A stretch of DNA of 64,000 nt from DATARH01 sp963705325 (GTDB lineage Bacteria; Pseudomonadota; Alphaproteobacteria; ATCC43930; CGMCC-115725), in NCBI GenBank assembly GCA_963705325.1, contig OY970069.1, forward strand, positions 4,154,001-4,218,000, written 5' to 3'. The notes below the pieces were generated by a model. It made no database searches, had not been told where the DNA came from, and saw only the letters and a program-made list of their open reading frames with translations. A program made the position numbers and the translations under genes. Below are positions 34,555-45,929 of this stretch, piece after piece (position 1 is the stretch's first letter; each line of letters begins with the position of its first letter).

Positions 34555-35472
34555 TTAACCCAAGTCGCGAAGCCGCGCCTCGAGCAGTGCGTAAAGGCCG
34601 TCCGCGTTGGCCCTATGAACGACGTTGGCGTTGGCCGGGCGGCCGCTGACCCCGCGCCAGTCGACCACGGTCATGCCCAGCGTCAGCGGGCTCTCGCACT
34701 CGATCGCGACGTTGGCGCGGGTGCCCTCAAACAGCTCCGGCGCCAGCAGATAAGCGATGACGCAAGGATCGTGCAGCGCGTCAGGCGCGTCCCCGGTCGG
34801 CTGCAGCAGCTCGGCGACCGCCGCGGCGACTGGCGTGCCGAGCTTGGCGATCCGATCGACCCGCTCTCTCGTACTGCGCACCTGATGCGTCGCGTCGAGC
34901 GGGATCATCGTGATCGGCATCCCGCTGGCGAAGACGATCTCGGCGGCGTGCGGATCGGCGTGGATGTTGAACTCGGCCGCCGGCGTCACATTGCCGAGTG
35001 CGCGCGACGCGCCGCCCATCAGCACCAGTTCGCGCACGCCCGAGACAATCTCGGGCGCCTTGATCAGCGCCATCGCGATATTGGTCAACGGCCCAAGCGC
35101 GCACCAGGTGACGCTCCCGGCTGGCGCGGCGCGCAACAGGTCGACGGTGAAGTCAACTCCATGCTCCGCCTGGAGCGGCATCGACGGCTCCGGCAGCGCC
35201 AGCGTGCCGAGCCCCGCCTCGCCGTGGAAATGTTCGGCGGTGATCGGCGCCCGGGTCATCGGCACCGCGCAGCCGGCGTAGACGCCGATATCCGGCCGCC
35301 CGGCAAGCTCGCACACGGCCCGCGCGTTCCGCTCGGTGACCGCCAGCCTCACATTGCCGCCCACCGCGACGATACCGGCGACGTCAAGCTCCGGCGACCC
35401 GAGCGCCAGCAGGATCGCGACGGCATCGTCGATGCCGGGATCGGTGTCGATGACGATCCGCCGTTTCGCCAT
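34555..35472 (-). CDS. Nucleoside hydrolase (inosine/uridine-preferring family)
   Basis: Calcium-dependent N-ribohydrolase that splits nucleosides into base and ribose. The N-terminal Asp cluster IDTDPGIDDA (residues 8-17) is the metal site; other family landmarks are NARAVCELAGRPDIGVYAG, ALGPLTNIAMAL, LVLMGGA, AAEFNIHADPHAAEIVF and HDPCVIAYLL (Asp metal ligand). Length 305 is typical. Whether it prefers purine or pyrimidine nucleosides cannot be told. Confidence 0.9.
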   Translation of the reverse strand: MAKRRIVIDTDPGIDDAVAILLALGSPELDVAGIVAVGGNVRLAVTERNARAVCELAGRPDIGVYAGCAVPMTRAPITAEHFHGEAGLGTLALPEPSMPLQAEHGVDFTVDLLRAAPAGSVTWCALGPLTNIAMALIKAPEIVSGVRELVLMGGASRALGNVTPAAEFNIHADPHAAEIVFASGMPITMIPLDATHQVRSTRERVDRIAKLGTPVAAAVAELLQPTGDAPDALHDPCVIAYLLAPELFEGTRANVAIECESPLTLGMTVVDWRGVSGRPANANVVHRANADGLYALLEARLRDLG

Positions 35473-35528
35473 TCGCCCACCCTAGCTGAGTCACAATGAC
35501 GCAGAAATAGGCGTCGCCTCCATCTTGC

Positions 35529-35557
35529 TTGACCCCTTGCGCGAACCAAAGTAGAAC
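35529..35557 (+). promoter_or_regulatory. lexA promoter with alphaproteobacterial SOS box
   Basis: GAAC (35543-35546), seven bases, GAAC (35554-35557) exactly match the alphaproteobacterial LexA operator GAAC-N7-GAAC. The second half overlaps a -10-like TAGAAC (35552-35557), placed 17 bases after a -35-like TTGACC (35529-35534). LexA binding here would block its own transcription, giving autoregulation. It is 44 bases upstream of the lexA start. Confidence 0.85.
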
Positions 35558-35600
35558 ATCATATTGTGTTTTGGATTTGTTCTGCCACTAGCGAGAGGGC

Positions 35601-36305
35601 ATGATGCTCACGAAAAAGCAACATGAGCTGCTGATGTTCATCAATCAGCGCCTCAACGCGACCGGCGTTTCCCCCTCCTTCGATGAAATGAAGGACGCCT
35701 TGAAGCTTCGTTCCAAGTCGGGCATCCACCGGCTCATCAGCGGTTTGGAGGAGCGCGGTTTCATCCGCCGCCTGCCGCATCGGGCCCGCGCGCTCGAAGT
35801 GATCAAGCTGCCGGAAGAGGTCGCGATTCCCGCCGCGGCCGAGAAAGCGCGCTTCTCGCCGACCGTCATTCGCGGCGATTTCTCGGGCGCACTGCCGGGA
35901 AGCCCCGTGGCGCCCGACACCGACGCGGTCGAGCTTCCGCTTTACGGCCGCATTGCCGCCGGCACACCAATCGAGGCGCTGCGCGATACCTCCAACAAGA
36001 TCGGCGTGCCCGCCGCGCTGCTCAGCCGCGGCGAGCATTACGCCCTCGAAGTCGCCGGCGACAGCATGGTCGATGCCGGCATCCTCGACGGCGACACCGT
36101 CATCATCCAGCGCTGCGACACGGCCGAAAACGGCTCGATCGTCGTTGCCCTCGTCGACAATATCGAAGTGACCTTGAAGCGCTTGCGCCGGCGCGGCGCG
36201 TCGATCGCGCTGGAGCCCGCCAATCCCGCCTACGAGACGCGGATTTTCGGGCCCGACCGAGTCAACGTCCAAGGCAAGCTTGTCGGATTGCTGCGGCGCT
36301 ATTGA
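35601..36305 (+). CDS. lexA: SOS repressor LexA
   Basis: Repressor-protease of the DNA-damage response, 234 residues. The winged-helix domain is MLTKKQHELLMFINQRL with recognition region SPSFDEMKDAL and SKSGIHRLI. The cleavage site is Ala-Gly in RIAAGTP, and the catalytic dyad is Ser in GDSMVDAGI and Lys in VTLKRL. ATG is doubled (35601 and 35604) behind GAGAGGG. Its own promoter carries a matching SOS box, and the SPSFDEM recognition helix is the alphaproteobacterial type. Confidence 0.96.
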   Translation: MMLTKKQHELLMFINQRLNATGVSPSFDEMKDALKLRSKSGIHRLISGLEERGFIRRLPHRARALEVIKLPEEVAIPAAAEKARFSPTVIRGDFSGALPGSPVAPDTDAVELPLYGRIAAGTPIEALRDTSNKIGVPAALLSRGEHYALEVAGDSMVDAGILDGDTVIIQRCDTAENGSIVVALVDNIEVTLKRLRRRGASIALEPANPAYETRIFGPDRVNVQGKLVGLLRRY

Positions 36306-36345
36306 GGGTGTTGCGGGTGCTTGAGTTCGATTAGCCTGCGGAGGA

Positions 36346-37329
36346 ATGGTCCTCCGCGCCGTCGCAATTCTGCTTGTCGCGCTGATCGCCTCGCCGGCGG
36401 GAGCAGCGGGTTTCCAATACGGCACCGCGCCCGACCCCGACGGAAAGCCGCTCGAGCTCGGCATCTGGTATCCGAGCGACGCGCCGGTGTCGGCGCAGCC
36501 GCTCGGCCTGTTTACGCAGCAGGTGGCGCCCTACGCGGCGATCGCCGGCGAGAAGCTGCCGCTGATCGTCATCTCGCATGGCACCGGCGGCGGCGCTAGC
36601 GGCCATTACGACACCGCAGTCGCGCTCGCCGACGCCGGCTTCGTCGTCGTCGCGCTGTCGCACACCGGCGACAATTACAAGGACCAGTCGCTAGCGTTTA
36701 CCCGGCGCAATTTCACCGACCGCCCGCGCCAGGTGAGCCGGGTCATCGATTACATGCTCAATGATTGGACCGGCCACGCGAGCATCGATCCGGCGCGGAT
36801 CGGCATGTTCGGCCATTCGGCTGGCGGCTTCACCACGTTGATCGTGCTCGGCGCGACGGCCGACTGGAATCTGGCGGTCTTGTTTTGCCACGATCATCCG
36901 GAGGATTGGGGCTGCCAGCAAGCCAAGGAGTGGAATTCGACAACCGCCGACAAAACGCCACCCAAGTGGCATCACGATCCGCGCGTCAAGGCAGGCGCGA
37001 TCGCCGCCCCGGCACTCGGCTATACCTTCACCAAGGACGGTCTCGCCGCGGTCAAGCAGCCGATCCAGCTCTGGCGCGCCGAAACTGACCAGATCGCGCC
37101 CAATCAGTGGAATGCCGACCTCGTCAAGGCGCGCTTGCCGAACCCGCCGGACGACCATCTGGTGCCGTTGGCCGGCCATTTCGCCTTTCTCGCCCCGTGC
37201 AGCGAGGCGCTGGCGAAAATCGCACCCTATATCTGCCAGGACGATACCGGCTTCGACCGGGTCGCCTTTCACAAGCAGTTCAATCAGGCGCTGGCCGATT
37301 TCTTCAAAGCCAAGCTTGCGCCGCCCTAA
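36346..37329 (+). CDS. Secreted alpha/beta hydrolase (dienelactone hydrolase/PAF-acetylhydrolase-like)
   Basis: 327 residues with a signal peptide (MVLRAVAILLVALIASPAGAA). The alpha/beta fold shows the oxyanion region LIVISHGTGGG, the nucleophile elbow GHSAGG and a late His in LAGHFAF; the acid is probably in RAETDQ. The pattern resembles predicted dienelactone hydrolases that actually act on esters or lipids in the periplasm. ATG 36346 has GGAGGA upstream. It begins 41 bases after lexA but has no evident SOS link. Confidence 0.84.
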   Translation: MVLRAVAILLVALIASPAGAAGFQYGTAPDPDGKPLELGIWYPSDAPVSAQPLGLFTQQVAPYAAIAGEKLPLIVISHGTGGGASGHYDTAVALADAGFVVVALSHTGDNYKDQSLAFTRRNFTDRPRQVSRVIDYMLNDWTGHASIDPARIGMFGHSAGGFTTLIVLGATADWNLAVLFCHDHPEDWGCQQAKEWNSTTADKTPPKWHHDPRVKAGAIAAPALGYTFTKDGLAAVKQPIQLWRAETDQIAPNQWNADLVKARLPNPPDDHLVPLAGHFAFLAPCSEALAKIAPYICQDDTGFDRVAFHKQFNQALADFFKAKLAPP

Positions 37330-37378
37330 GTCCCGCGCTGCGCTTCTTGCTTGAGATCGCGCGCCTGTGCGCGTCTAC

Positions 37379-37407
37379 TCCTCCCAAACGCCATGCCTGC
37401 GGGAGGA
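37379..37407 (+). promoter_or_regulatory. Inverted repeat that could mask the acyl-CoA synthetase ribosome binding site
   Basis: tcctccc (37379-37385) and gggagga (37401-37407) are perfect complements with a 15-base loop. The second arm is itself the Shine-Dalgarno sequence, five bases before ATG 37412. In mRNA the hairpin would sequester the ribosome binding site. This may be chance or a translational control element. Confidence 0.35.
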
Positions 37408-37411
37408 ACGC

Positions 37412-39034
<1,623 letters not shown>

Positions 39035-39042
39035 TCTAAGGC

Positions 39043-40442
<1,400 letters not shown>

Positions 40443-40446
<4 letters not shown>

Positions 40447-40715
40447 CGCTGGGGAGTTGCCCAGCCGCTGGCAAAGGCCACAAGAGACGCTATGACAAGA
40501 CCGATGGCTCCTTGGACCGGGGGTGGGATCGGATCTGGCCCAAGGATGTGGTGCGAATCCAGATACCAGTTCAAGATTGTCGCAATGGCTGACCCGAGCG
40601 CCGATCCACCCGTCGCCGCCATGACTTTAGCGCCGACGCGCACCGTATTTCCAACGTCTGGCGCCGCTACCGCCACCGGAGCTTGCCCGCCGATTTCACC
40701 CGGATCGACTGCCAT
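40443..40715 (-). CDS. Small holin-like membrane protein (hypothetical)
   Basis: 90 residues from ATG 40715, with GAGG five bases upstream. Two hydrophobic segments are visible: VMAATGGSALGSAIATILNW and GAIGLVIASLVAFASGW, separated by HHILGPDPIPPPV. The size, two passes and the Pro-rich connector recall phage holin-like proteins and gene-transfer-agent holins, but similarity is only by pattern. It is convergent with gltX and no other phage genes are nearby. Confidence 0.55.
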
Positions 40716-40822
40716 CGTCACCTCACAACGATAGATAGAAAAATATTACATCATACAATTTATCAGCGCACCACTGGGTAGTCGAGCACGGGAGCAACCC
40801 GCGCGCGTATCTCGCAACCGCG

Positions 40823-40858
40823 ATATTGCATTGCAATATTGTGGCGCTATTTGATAAT
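40823..40858 (+). promoter_or_regulatory. Candidate gltA promoter with overlapping operator palindrome
   Basis: A perfect palindrome atattgca-t-tgcaatat (40823-40839) lies 87 bases before the gltA ATG. A -35-like TTGCAA (40831-40836) falls inside it and a -10-like GATAAT is at 40853-40858, 16 bases apart. The overlap suggests a repressor site controlling citrate synthase; the regulator is unknown. The remaining bases of the 211-base gap show nothing else recognisable. Confidence 0.5.
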
Positions 40859-40926
40859 CAGCCTGCGGCGGCTTATTCTTGCCGCATTCGGGCATCGCCC
40901 GCGGGCGTAGCGATCGAGGTGCATCC

Positions 40927-42252
40927 ATGGACGGCAACACTCCCAAGGCGGGCGCGCAAAGCGGGACAATGACGCTGACCGATAACAGCACCGGCAAATC
41001 GATCGATCTGCCGGTGCTCGAAGGCTCGGTCGGCCCCAAGGTCATCGACGTGCGCAGCCTTTACGCGAAGACCGGATACTTCACCTACGACCCCGGCTTC
41101 ATGGCGACCGCCGCCTGTCGCTCCAGCATCACCTATATCGATGGCGACGAAGGCGTCCTTATGTATCGGGGCTACCCGATCCAGGAATTGGCGGCGAAAA
41201 GCGACTTCCTCGAAGTCGCTTATTTGTTGCTGAACGGCGAGTTGCCGAACGCGGGGCAGAAGGTCAAGTTCGTCTCCGACATCACGCACCACACCATGGT
41301 GCATGAGCAGATCACCACATTCTTCCGCGGCTTCCGCCGCGACGCGCATCCGATGGCGGTGCTGTGCGGCGTCGTGGGCGCGCTGTCGGCCTTCTATCAC
41401 GACTCGACTGACATCAACGATCCGTACCAGCGGATGGTCGCCTCACACCGGCTGATCGCCAAGCTGCCGACGATCGGCGCCATGGCCTACAAATATTCTC
41501 AAGGCCAGCCCTTCATCTACCCAAAGAACTCGCTCGGCTACGCCGAAAACTTCCTGCGCATGACTTTCGCGGTGCCGTGCGAGGAATACGAGGTCAACCC
41601 CGTGCTGGCAAAGGCGATGGATCGGATCTTTATCCTCCACGCCGATCACGAGCAGAATGCCTCGACCGCAACCGTTCGCAACGCCGGCTCATCTGGCGCC
41701 AATCCGTTCGCCTGCATCGCCGCCGGCATCGCTTCGCTATGGGGTCCGGCGCATGGCGGCGCCAATGAGGCGGTGCTGAAGATGCTGGCCAAGATCGGCA
41801 GCCCGAAGGGCATCCCCGACTTCATCAGCCAGGTCAAGGACAAGCACAACCACGAAATCCTGTTCGGCTTCGGTCACCGGGTCTACAAGAACTACGATCC
41901 GCGCGCTCATGTGCTGCGCGAGAGCTGCCACGACGTGCTCAAGGATCTCGGGATCAAGGACGACCCGCTCCTCGATCTAGCGATGGAGCTGGAGCATATC
42001 GCCCTCAACGACGAATACTTCATCAGCCGCAAGCTCTACCCGAACGTCGATTTCTATTCGGGCATCATCCTCAAGGCGATGGGCTTCCCGACCTCGATGT
42101 TCACCGTGCTGTTCGCGATCGCGCGCACGGTTGGGTGGATCGCCCAGTGGACCGAGATGATCGAGGACCCCGACACCAAGATCGGGCGTCCTCGGCAGCT
42201 CTTCACCGGCTCCGACTTGCGCCACTACATCGATATCGGTGCCCGGCGCTGA
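40927..42252 (+). CDS. gltA: Citrate synthase
   Basis: Condenses acetyl-CoA and oxaloacetate in the TCA cycle. 441 residues of the hexameric, NADH-sensitive type, with the N-terminal domain (LPVLEGSVGPKVIDVRSLY). Catalytic residues: His in LHADHEQNAST, His in GPAHGGANE, and Asp in PNVDFYSG; FGHRVYKNYDPRA is also conserved. ATG 40927 has GAGGTG upstream; the frame's earlier opening is not credible. Confidence 0.96.
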   Translation: MDGNTPKAGAQSGTMTLTDNSTGKSIDLPVLEGSVGPKVIDVRSLYAKTGYFTYDPGFMATAACRSSITYIDGDEGVLMYRGYPIQELAAKSDFLEVAYLLLNGELPNAGQKVKFVSDITHHTMVHEQITTFFRGFRRDAHPMAVLCGVVGALSAFYHDSTDINDPYQRMVASHRLIAKLPTIGAMAYKYSQGQPFIYPKNSLGYAENFLRMTFAVPCEEYEVNPVLAKAMDRIFILHADHEQNASTATVRNAGSSGANPFACIAAGIASLWGPAHGGANEAVLKMLAKIGSPKGIPDFISQVKDKHNHEILFGFGHRVYKNYDPRAHVLRESCHDVLKDLGIKDDPLLDLAMELEHIALNDEYFISRKLYPNVDFYSGIILKAMGFPTSMFTVLFAIARTVGWIAQWTEMIEDPDTKIGRPRQLFTGSDLRHYIDIGARR

Positions 42253-42434
42253 TTTACCCGGTCCTCTTAGTCACCGCCTCATCGGCCACGTGAACCTGTG
42301 GCGTCGCTCGCGCTCCAAGCGTGAGTACGGCCGCTACCGAGATCAAGGCGCGACCGCTGATACAGAGCCGGGCGGTGGCTGTTCTTCGCTGCGAGACGGG
42401 GCGCACGTCATTTTACGGGGAGGAGACGAGGGTA

Positions 42435-43466
42435 ATGGCTGACCTTCGGTTCTTTCGCCGCCTTGGACCATTCACTCTGGGCGAAATCGCGGAGCGGGTC
42501 GGCGGGGAACTCCCCGATCGCGACACTGCCAGCTTGACGATCCAAGATATAGCGACCCTGAACACCGCTTCAGCCGGAGATCTCTCCTATTATAGCGACG
42601 CGCGTTATTTGCAGGATTTATTGGAAACAAGGGCAAGCGCGGTCCTTACAAGTCCGCACTTCGCGCGCCACGCTCCCCCTGGCATGTGCCTGGTCGTCGT
42701 CAGCAACCCGCGCCTAGCTTTCGCGCAGATCGGTCACCTGCTCTATCCGGCTCAGCCGCTCGAGCCCGGGATTGACCCCGCCGCTCGCGTCGACCCGAGC
42801 GCGATCGTTGGGGTTGGAACGCGCATCGAAGCGGGAGCGGTGGTCGGTCGGCGCGCCGAAATAGGAGCGCGTTGCCACATCTGTTCCAACGTCATAATCG
42901 AGCAAGGTGTGGTCCTCGGCGACGACTGCAGTGTCGGGGCGAATACGGTGATAAGTCACGCGCTGATCGGAAAGCGTGTCGTCATCGACACCGGTGTGCG
43001 GATAGGCGGGCAGGGTTTCGGGTTTGTGCCGACGCCGAAGGGCCTGCTGCGAATGCTGCAATTGGGCCGCGTTGTTATCGAGGACGACGTCGACATTGGT
43101 GCCAACTGTGCGATTGACCGGGGCGCAACCGGAGATACGGTGATCGGCGCCGGAACCGTGCTCGATAATCTCGTGCAGATTGGCCACAACGTCCGCTTGG
43201 GGCGCCGTTGCATGATCTCAGGTCAGGCGGGCATCGCCGGTAGCACCACTATCGGTGATGGCGTCATGATCGGCGGACAGGTCGCAGTTAGCGATCACGT
43301 CACGATCGGCGATGGAGCAAGCATCGCCTTTAATAGCGGGGTTATCCGTGACGTTGCGCCAGGAACGATCGTGGGCGGCTTTCCAGCCATCGAAATCCGC
43401 CAATGGCACCGCCAGACGGTGCAACTTGCCCGGGCTTCTCGCCGCAAGACGGATGGCGCCACCTGA
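42435..43466 (+). CDS. LpxD-like UDP-3-O-acyl-glucosamine N-acyltransferase, second copy
   Basis: 343-residue left-handed beta-helix acyltransferase. The N-terminal uridine-binding domain begins MADLRFFRRLGPFTLGEIAE, then come hexapeptide repeats (IGVGTRIEAGAVVGRRAEIG, LGDDCSVGANTVISHALIG) and the catalytic His in DNLVQIGHNVRLG, followed by GGQVAVSDHVTIGDG. It clearly parallels the lpxD at 47198-48223 but is divergent and lies outside the lipid A operon, on the opposite strand after gltA. Its own ribosome binding site GGGGAGGAG is strong. It may use another acyl chain or sugar nucleotide (inference). Confidence 0.86.
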   Translation: MADLRFFRRLGPFTLGEIAERVGGELPDRDTASLTIQDIATLNTASAGDLSYYSDARYLQDLLETRASAVLTSPHFARHAPPGMCLVVVSNPRLAFAQIGHLLYPAQPLEPGIDPAARVDPSAIVGVGTRIEAGAVVGRRAEIGARCHICSNVIIEQGVVLGDDCSVGANTVISHALIGKRVVIDTGVRIGGQGFGFVPTPKGLLRMLQLGRVVIEDDVDIGANCAIDRGATGDTVIGAGTVLDNLVQIGHNVRLGRRCMISGQAGIAGSTTIGDGVMIGGQVAVSDHVTIGDGASIAFNSGVIRDVAPGTIVGGFPAIEIRQWHRQTVQLARASRRKTDGAT

Positions 43467-43481
43467 CCGGGAAATGCGGCT

Positions 43482-43886
43482 TTATTTCCGCTCGATCAGC
43501 TCGATCTTGTAGCCGTCCGGATCTTCAATAAAGGCGATGACCGAGTCGCCATGTGCCATCGGGCCCGCCGGGCGCGGGATCTTCACCCCGGCCTTGGCTA
43601 GGCGATCGCAGGTGCCATAGACATCGGGCACGCCGATCGCCAGATGGCCAAAGCCGGAACCAAGCGCATAGGGCTCGGCTTGCTCCCAGTTATGGGTCAG
43701 CTCGACCACCGTGTTGTGCTCCTCGTCGCCGTAGCCGACAAAGGCCAGCGTAAACTTGCCGGTCGGATAGTCGCGTTTGCGGATCAGGTTCATGCCGAGC
43801 TGGTCGGTGTAAAAAGCGAGCGACTTATCGAGGTCCTTCACCCGGATCATCGTGTGCAAAAAACGGAACTTGTCGGTATCGGCCAT
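43482..43886 (-). CDS. gloA: Lactoylglutathione lyase (glyoxalase I)
   Basis: Converts the methylglyoxal-glutathione hemithioacetal to S-lactoylglutathione. 134 residues; metal ligands His in RFLHTMIRV, Glu in NTVVELTHN, His in GFGHLAIGV and Glu in YKIELIE are all in place, with DPDGYKIELI at the end. ATG 43886 has AGGAGA upstream; the open frame to 44105 overlaps lpxB and is not used. It follows lpxB by 16 bases. A small hairpin (ggaaat/atttcc, 43470-43489) spans its stop and the end of the convergent lpxD-like gene. Confidence 0.94.
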   Translation of the reverse strand: MADTDKFRFLHTMIRVKDLDKSLAFYTDQLGMNLIRKRDYPTGKFTLAFVGYGDEEHNTVVELTHNWEQAEPYALGSGFGHLAIGVPDVYGTCDRLAKAGVKIPRPAGPMAHGDSVIAFIEDPDGYKIELIERK

Positions 43887-43902
43887 GAGTGGTTTCTCCT
43901 GT

Positions 43903-45096
43903 CTAGCGGGCCTGTCGCTGACGGCGGGCGGCGATGATCTCCAGAATCTTGTCCGCGGCCTTGAGGCTCGGCGACAAACCGCCGGAGCCGAGACGCCGTA
44001 TCGCCTCATCATAGCCTTCCAGATGCGCGGCGCGAACCCGTTCGTCCCGAACCAGCACGGCCAGGGTCGCGGCAATGCGCTCGGGCGACCGGTCACCAAA
44101 GACATATTCGCTGACGAGCGGCCGTCCCAGGATCAAGTTGATCAGATTGACCCGCCCGATCTTGAAGACGCGTTCGAGCAGGAGCTCCGTCAAGGGGTTG
44201 AGACGATAAACGACGGTCATCGGCAAACGCGCCATCGCCAGTTCCAGGGCCACGGTTCCCGAAGCCGCGAGCGCGGCCCGGCTGGCAGCGAAGGCGTCGT
44301 ATTTTGCCTGATCGCCGCGCAGTACGATCGGTTCGCCCGGCCAGTCGCGCACCTCGGCGGCGACGGTGTCGGCAACCGTTTCGACCGTCGGGACGGCGGC
44401 CCGGAACGGCCCGATGGCTTTTTCGACCTCGCGCAGCGTTGCGCCGAACATCGGGAGTAGCCGCCGCACCTCGCTGCCTCGGCTGCCGGGCAGCACGCTC
44501 AGCACCAGCGCATCGGGCGCGATGCCGTGGGCGGCGCGAAACCGCGCGGCGTCGCCCGATCTGGCGCCGCTCTCGATTACCGGATGGCCGACAGCCGTCG
44601 CAGCGAGCCCGACTCTCTCGAAATAGGGTGGCTCGAACGGCAGAAGGCACAGCAGGTGATCGTACCAGCGCGCGATCCGCCGGGCGCGGCCGGCGCGCCA
44701 GATCCACACCATCGGCGCGACATAATGGATGAGGGGCAATCGCTGGCCGCGGCGGCGCAGCGCATGGGCGATCCGCCAGCTGAAGCCGGAGCTGTCGATC
44801 GTGACGACCACGTCAGGTTGCTCACGCTCGATCACCGCAACGGTCTGTCTGATACGGCGGAAAATCGCGGGGGCTCGCGGCAAAACCTCGGCGATCCCGT
44901 TGACGGCGAATTCGGAAAGCGGCGCCAGGCTGTCGACGCCCTGTTCGCGCATCCGCTCACCACCGATCCCGGCAATCCGTAGACCGTCGCCAACACGCTG
45001 CCGCAGCGCCGCGATCAAAGCTCCGCCAAGCGCGTCGCCCGAGGGCTCGCCGGTGACAATGAAGACGAACGGCGCCGGCGACGTATTTCCCGTCAT
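43903..45096 (-). CDS. lpxB: Lipid-A-disaccharide synthase
   Basis: GT19 glycosyltransferase joining UDP-2,3-diacylglucosamine and lipid X into the lipid A disaccharide at the inner membrane. 397 residues with FIVTGEPSGDALGGALI, PDVVVTIDSSGFSWRIAHAL, IHYVAPMVWIWRAGR, LLPFEPPYF, LPGSRGSEVRRLLP and ASGTVALELAMARLPMTVVY. ATG 45096 overlaps the lpxI stop as ATGA. It is the last lipid A gene of the cluster. Confidence 0.95.
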   Translation of the reverse strand: MTGNTSPAPFVFIVTGEPSGDALGGALIAALRQRVGDGLRIAGIGGERMREQGVDSLAPLSEFAVNGIAEVLPRAPAIFRRIRQTVAVIEREQPDVVVTIDSSGFSWRIAHALRRRGQRLPLIHYVAPMVWIWRAGRARRIARWYDHLLCLLPFEPPYFERVGLAATAVGHPVIESGARSGDAARFRAAHGIAPDALVLSVLPGSRGSEVRRLLPMFGATLREVEKAIGPFRAAVPTVETVADTVAAEVRDWPGEPIVLRGDQAKYDAFAASRAALAASGTVALELAMARLPMTVVYRLNPLTELLLERVFKIGRVNLINLILGRPLVSEYVFGDRSPERIAATLAVLVRDERVRAAHLEGYDEAIRRLGSGGLSPSLKAADKILEIIAARRQRQAR

Positions 45097-45929
45097 TCGG
45101 CGCGCACGCCGACGACAAACAGTCCGGCCTCGTCGGCGGCGCGAATTACCGCCTCGCGATCCAGCATCAGCGTGGCGCCGGCTTCGACGGCGATGCCCCG
45201 CAGCCCAGCCGCAGCGGCGTTTGCCACGGTCCGTGCCCCAATAGTCGGCCGATCGATCCGATTTTCCTGCTGCGGCTTGGCGAGCTTGACGAGCACCCCG
45301 CCCAGACCCTCCCGCCGCAACGCGCCGCAACGCCTGAGCAGGCCATCAGTGCCTTCGATTGCTTCGACCCCGAGCACCAGGCCTTGCTGGACGACGACGG
45401 CCTGGCCGACATCCAGCATGCCGATTGCTCGGGCGAGTTCGATGCCGCGTCTGATATCGACCTCGGCATCGGCATCGGGGCGAAGACGGCCAAGCGGCCC
45501 TTCCGGGACCGCTGTCGCATCGAGCAATTCATGCGCGCCGAGTAGCCGGAAGCCCTCGATCTCCAATTCCTTCACCACGGCAGAAAGCAACCCGTCATCG
45601 CCGAGCATGCGATACCCGACCTTGGCGAAGAATCTGGTGGCTCGCCAATCCGGTCGGATCGCCGACAAGGTGGGACGTCGGATGGCCCCCGCGAGCACCA
45701 GATCGGTGACGCCATTGTCGCGCAGCAGGCCGAGCCCCTTCGCGGCCGCGCCCATACGGCACCAGGCATGCGGTACGCCGGCAACGGTGTCCGGATCCGC
45801 TTCCCCCTGCAGCGCCAAAACGAAGAAATCGCGGCCACGGGCGCGGCAGGTGTCGATCAGCCGCTGCGGCAGCCCGCCGGCCCCGGCGATGATGCCGAGA
45901 CGGCCGGTTGCCGCTTCATTATCCGCCAT
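45093..45929 (-). CDS. lpxI: UDP-2,3-diacylglucosamine diphosphatase LpxI
   Basis: Hydrolyses UDP-2,3-diacylglucosamine to lipid X; LpxI replaces LpxH in alphaproteobacteria. 278 residues: LGIIAGAGGLPQRLIDTCRA, LVLAGAIRRPTLS, GDDGLLSAVVKELE, VVQQGLVLGVEAIEGTD and LVKLAKPQQENRIDRPTIG with the catalytic-domain Asp. ATG 45929 overlaps the lpxA stop by eleven bases. It lies between lpxA and lpxB, the standard order. Confidence 0.94.
   Translation of the reverse strand: MADNEAATGRLGIIAGAGGLPQRLIDTCRARGRDFFVLALQGEADPDTVAGVPHAWCRMGAAAKGLGLLRDNGVTDLVLAGAIRRPTLSAIRPDWRATRFFAKVGYRMLGDDGLLSAVVKELEIEGFRLLGAHELLDATAVPEGPLGRLRPDADAEVDIRRGIELARAIGMLDVGQAVVVQQGLVLGVEAIEGTDGLLRRCGALRREGLGGVLVKLAKPQQENRIDRPTIGARTVANAAAAGLRGIAVEAGATLMLDREAVIRAADEAGLFVVGVRAE

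Noticed and set aside
42253..42434. tRNA or riboswitch in the gltA-lpxD gap
   Set aside because: No T-loop consensus, cloverleaf arms or conserved riboswitch core could be found.
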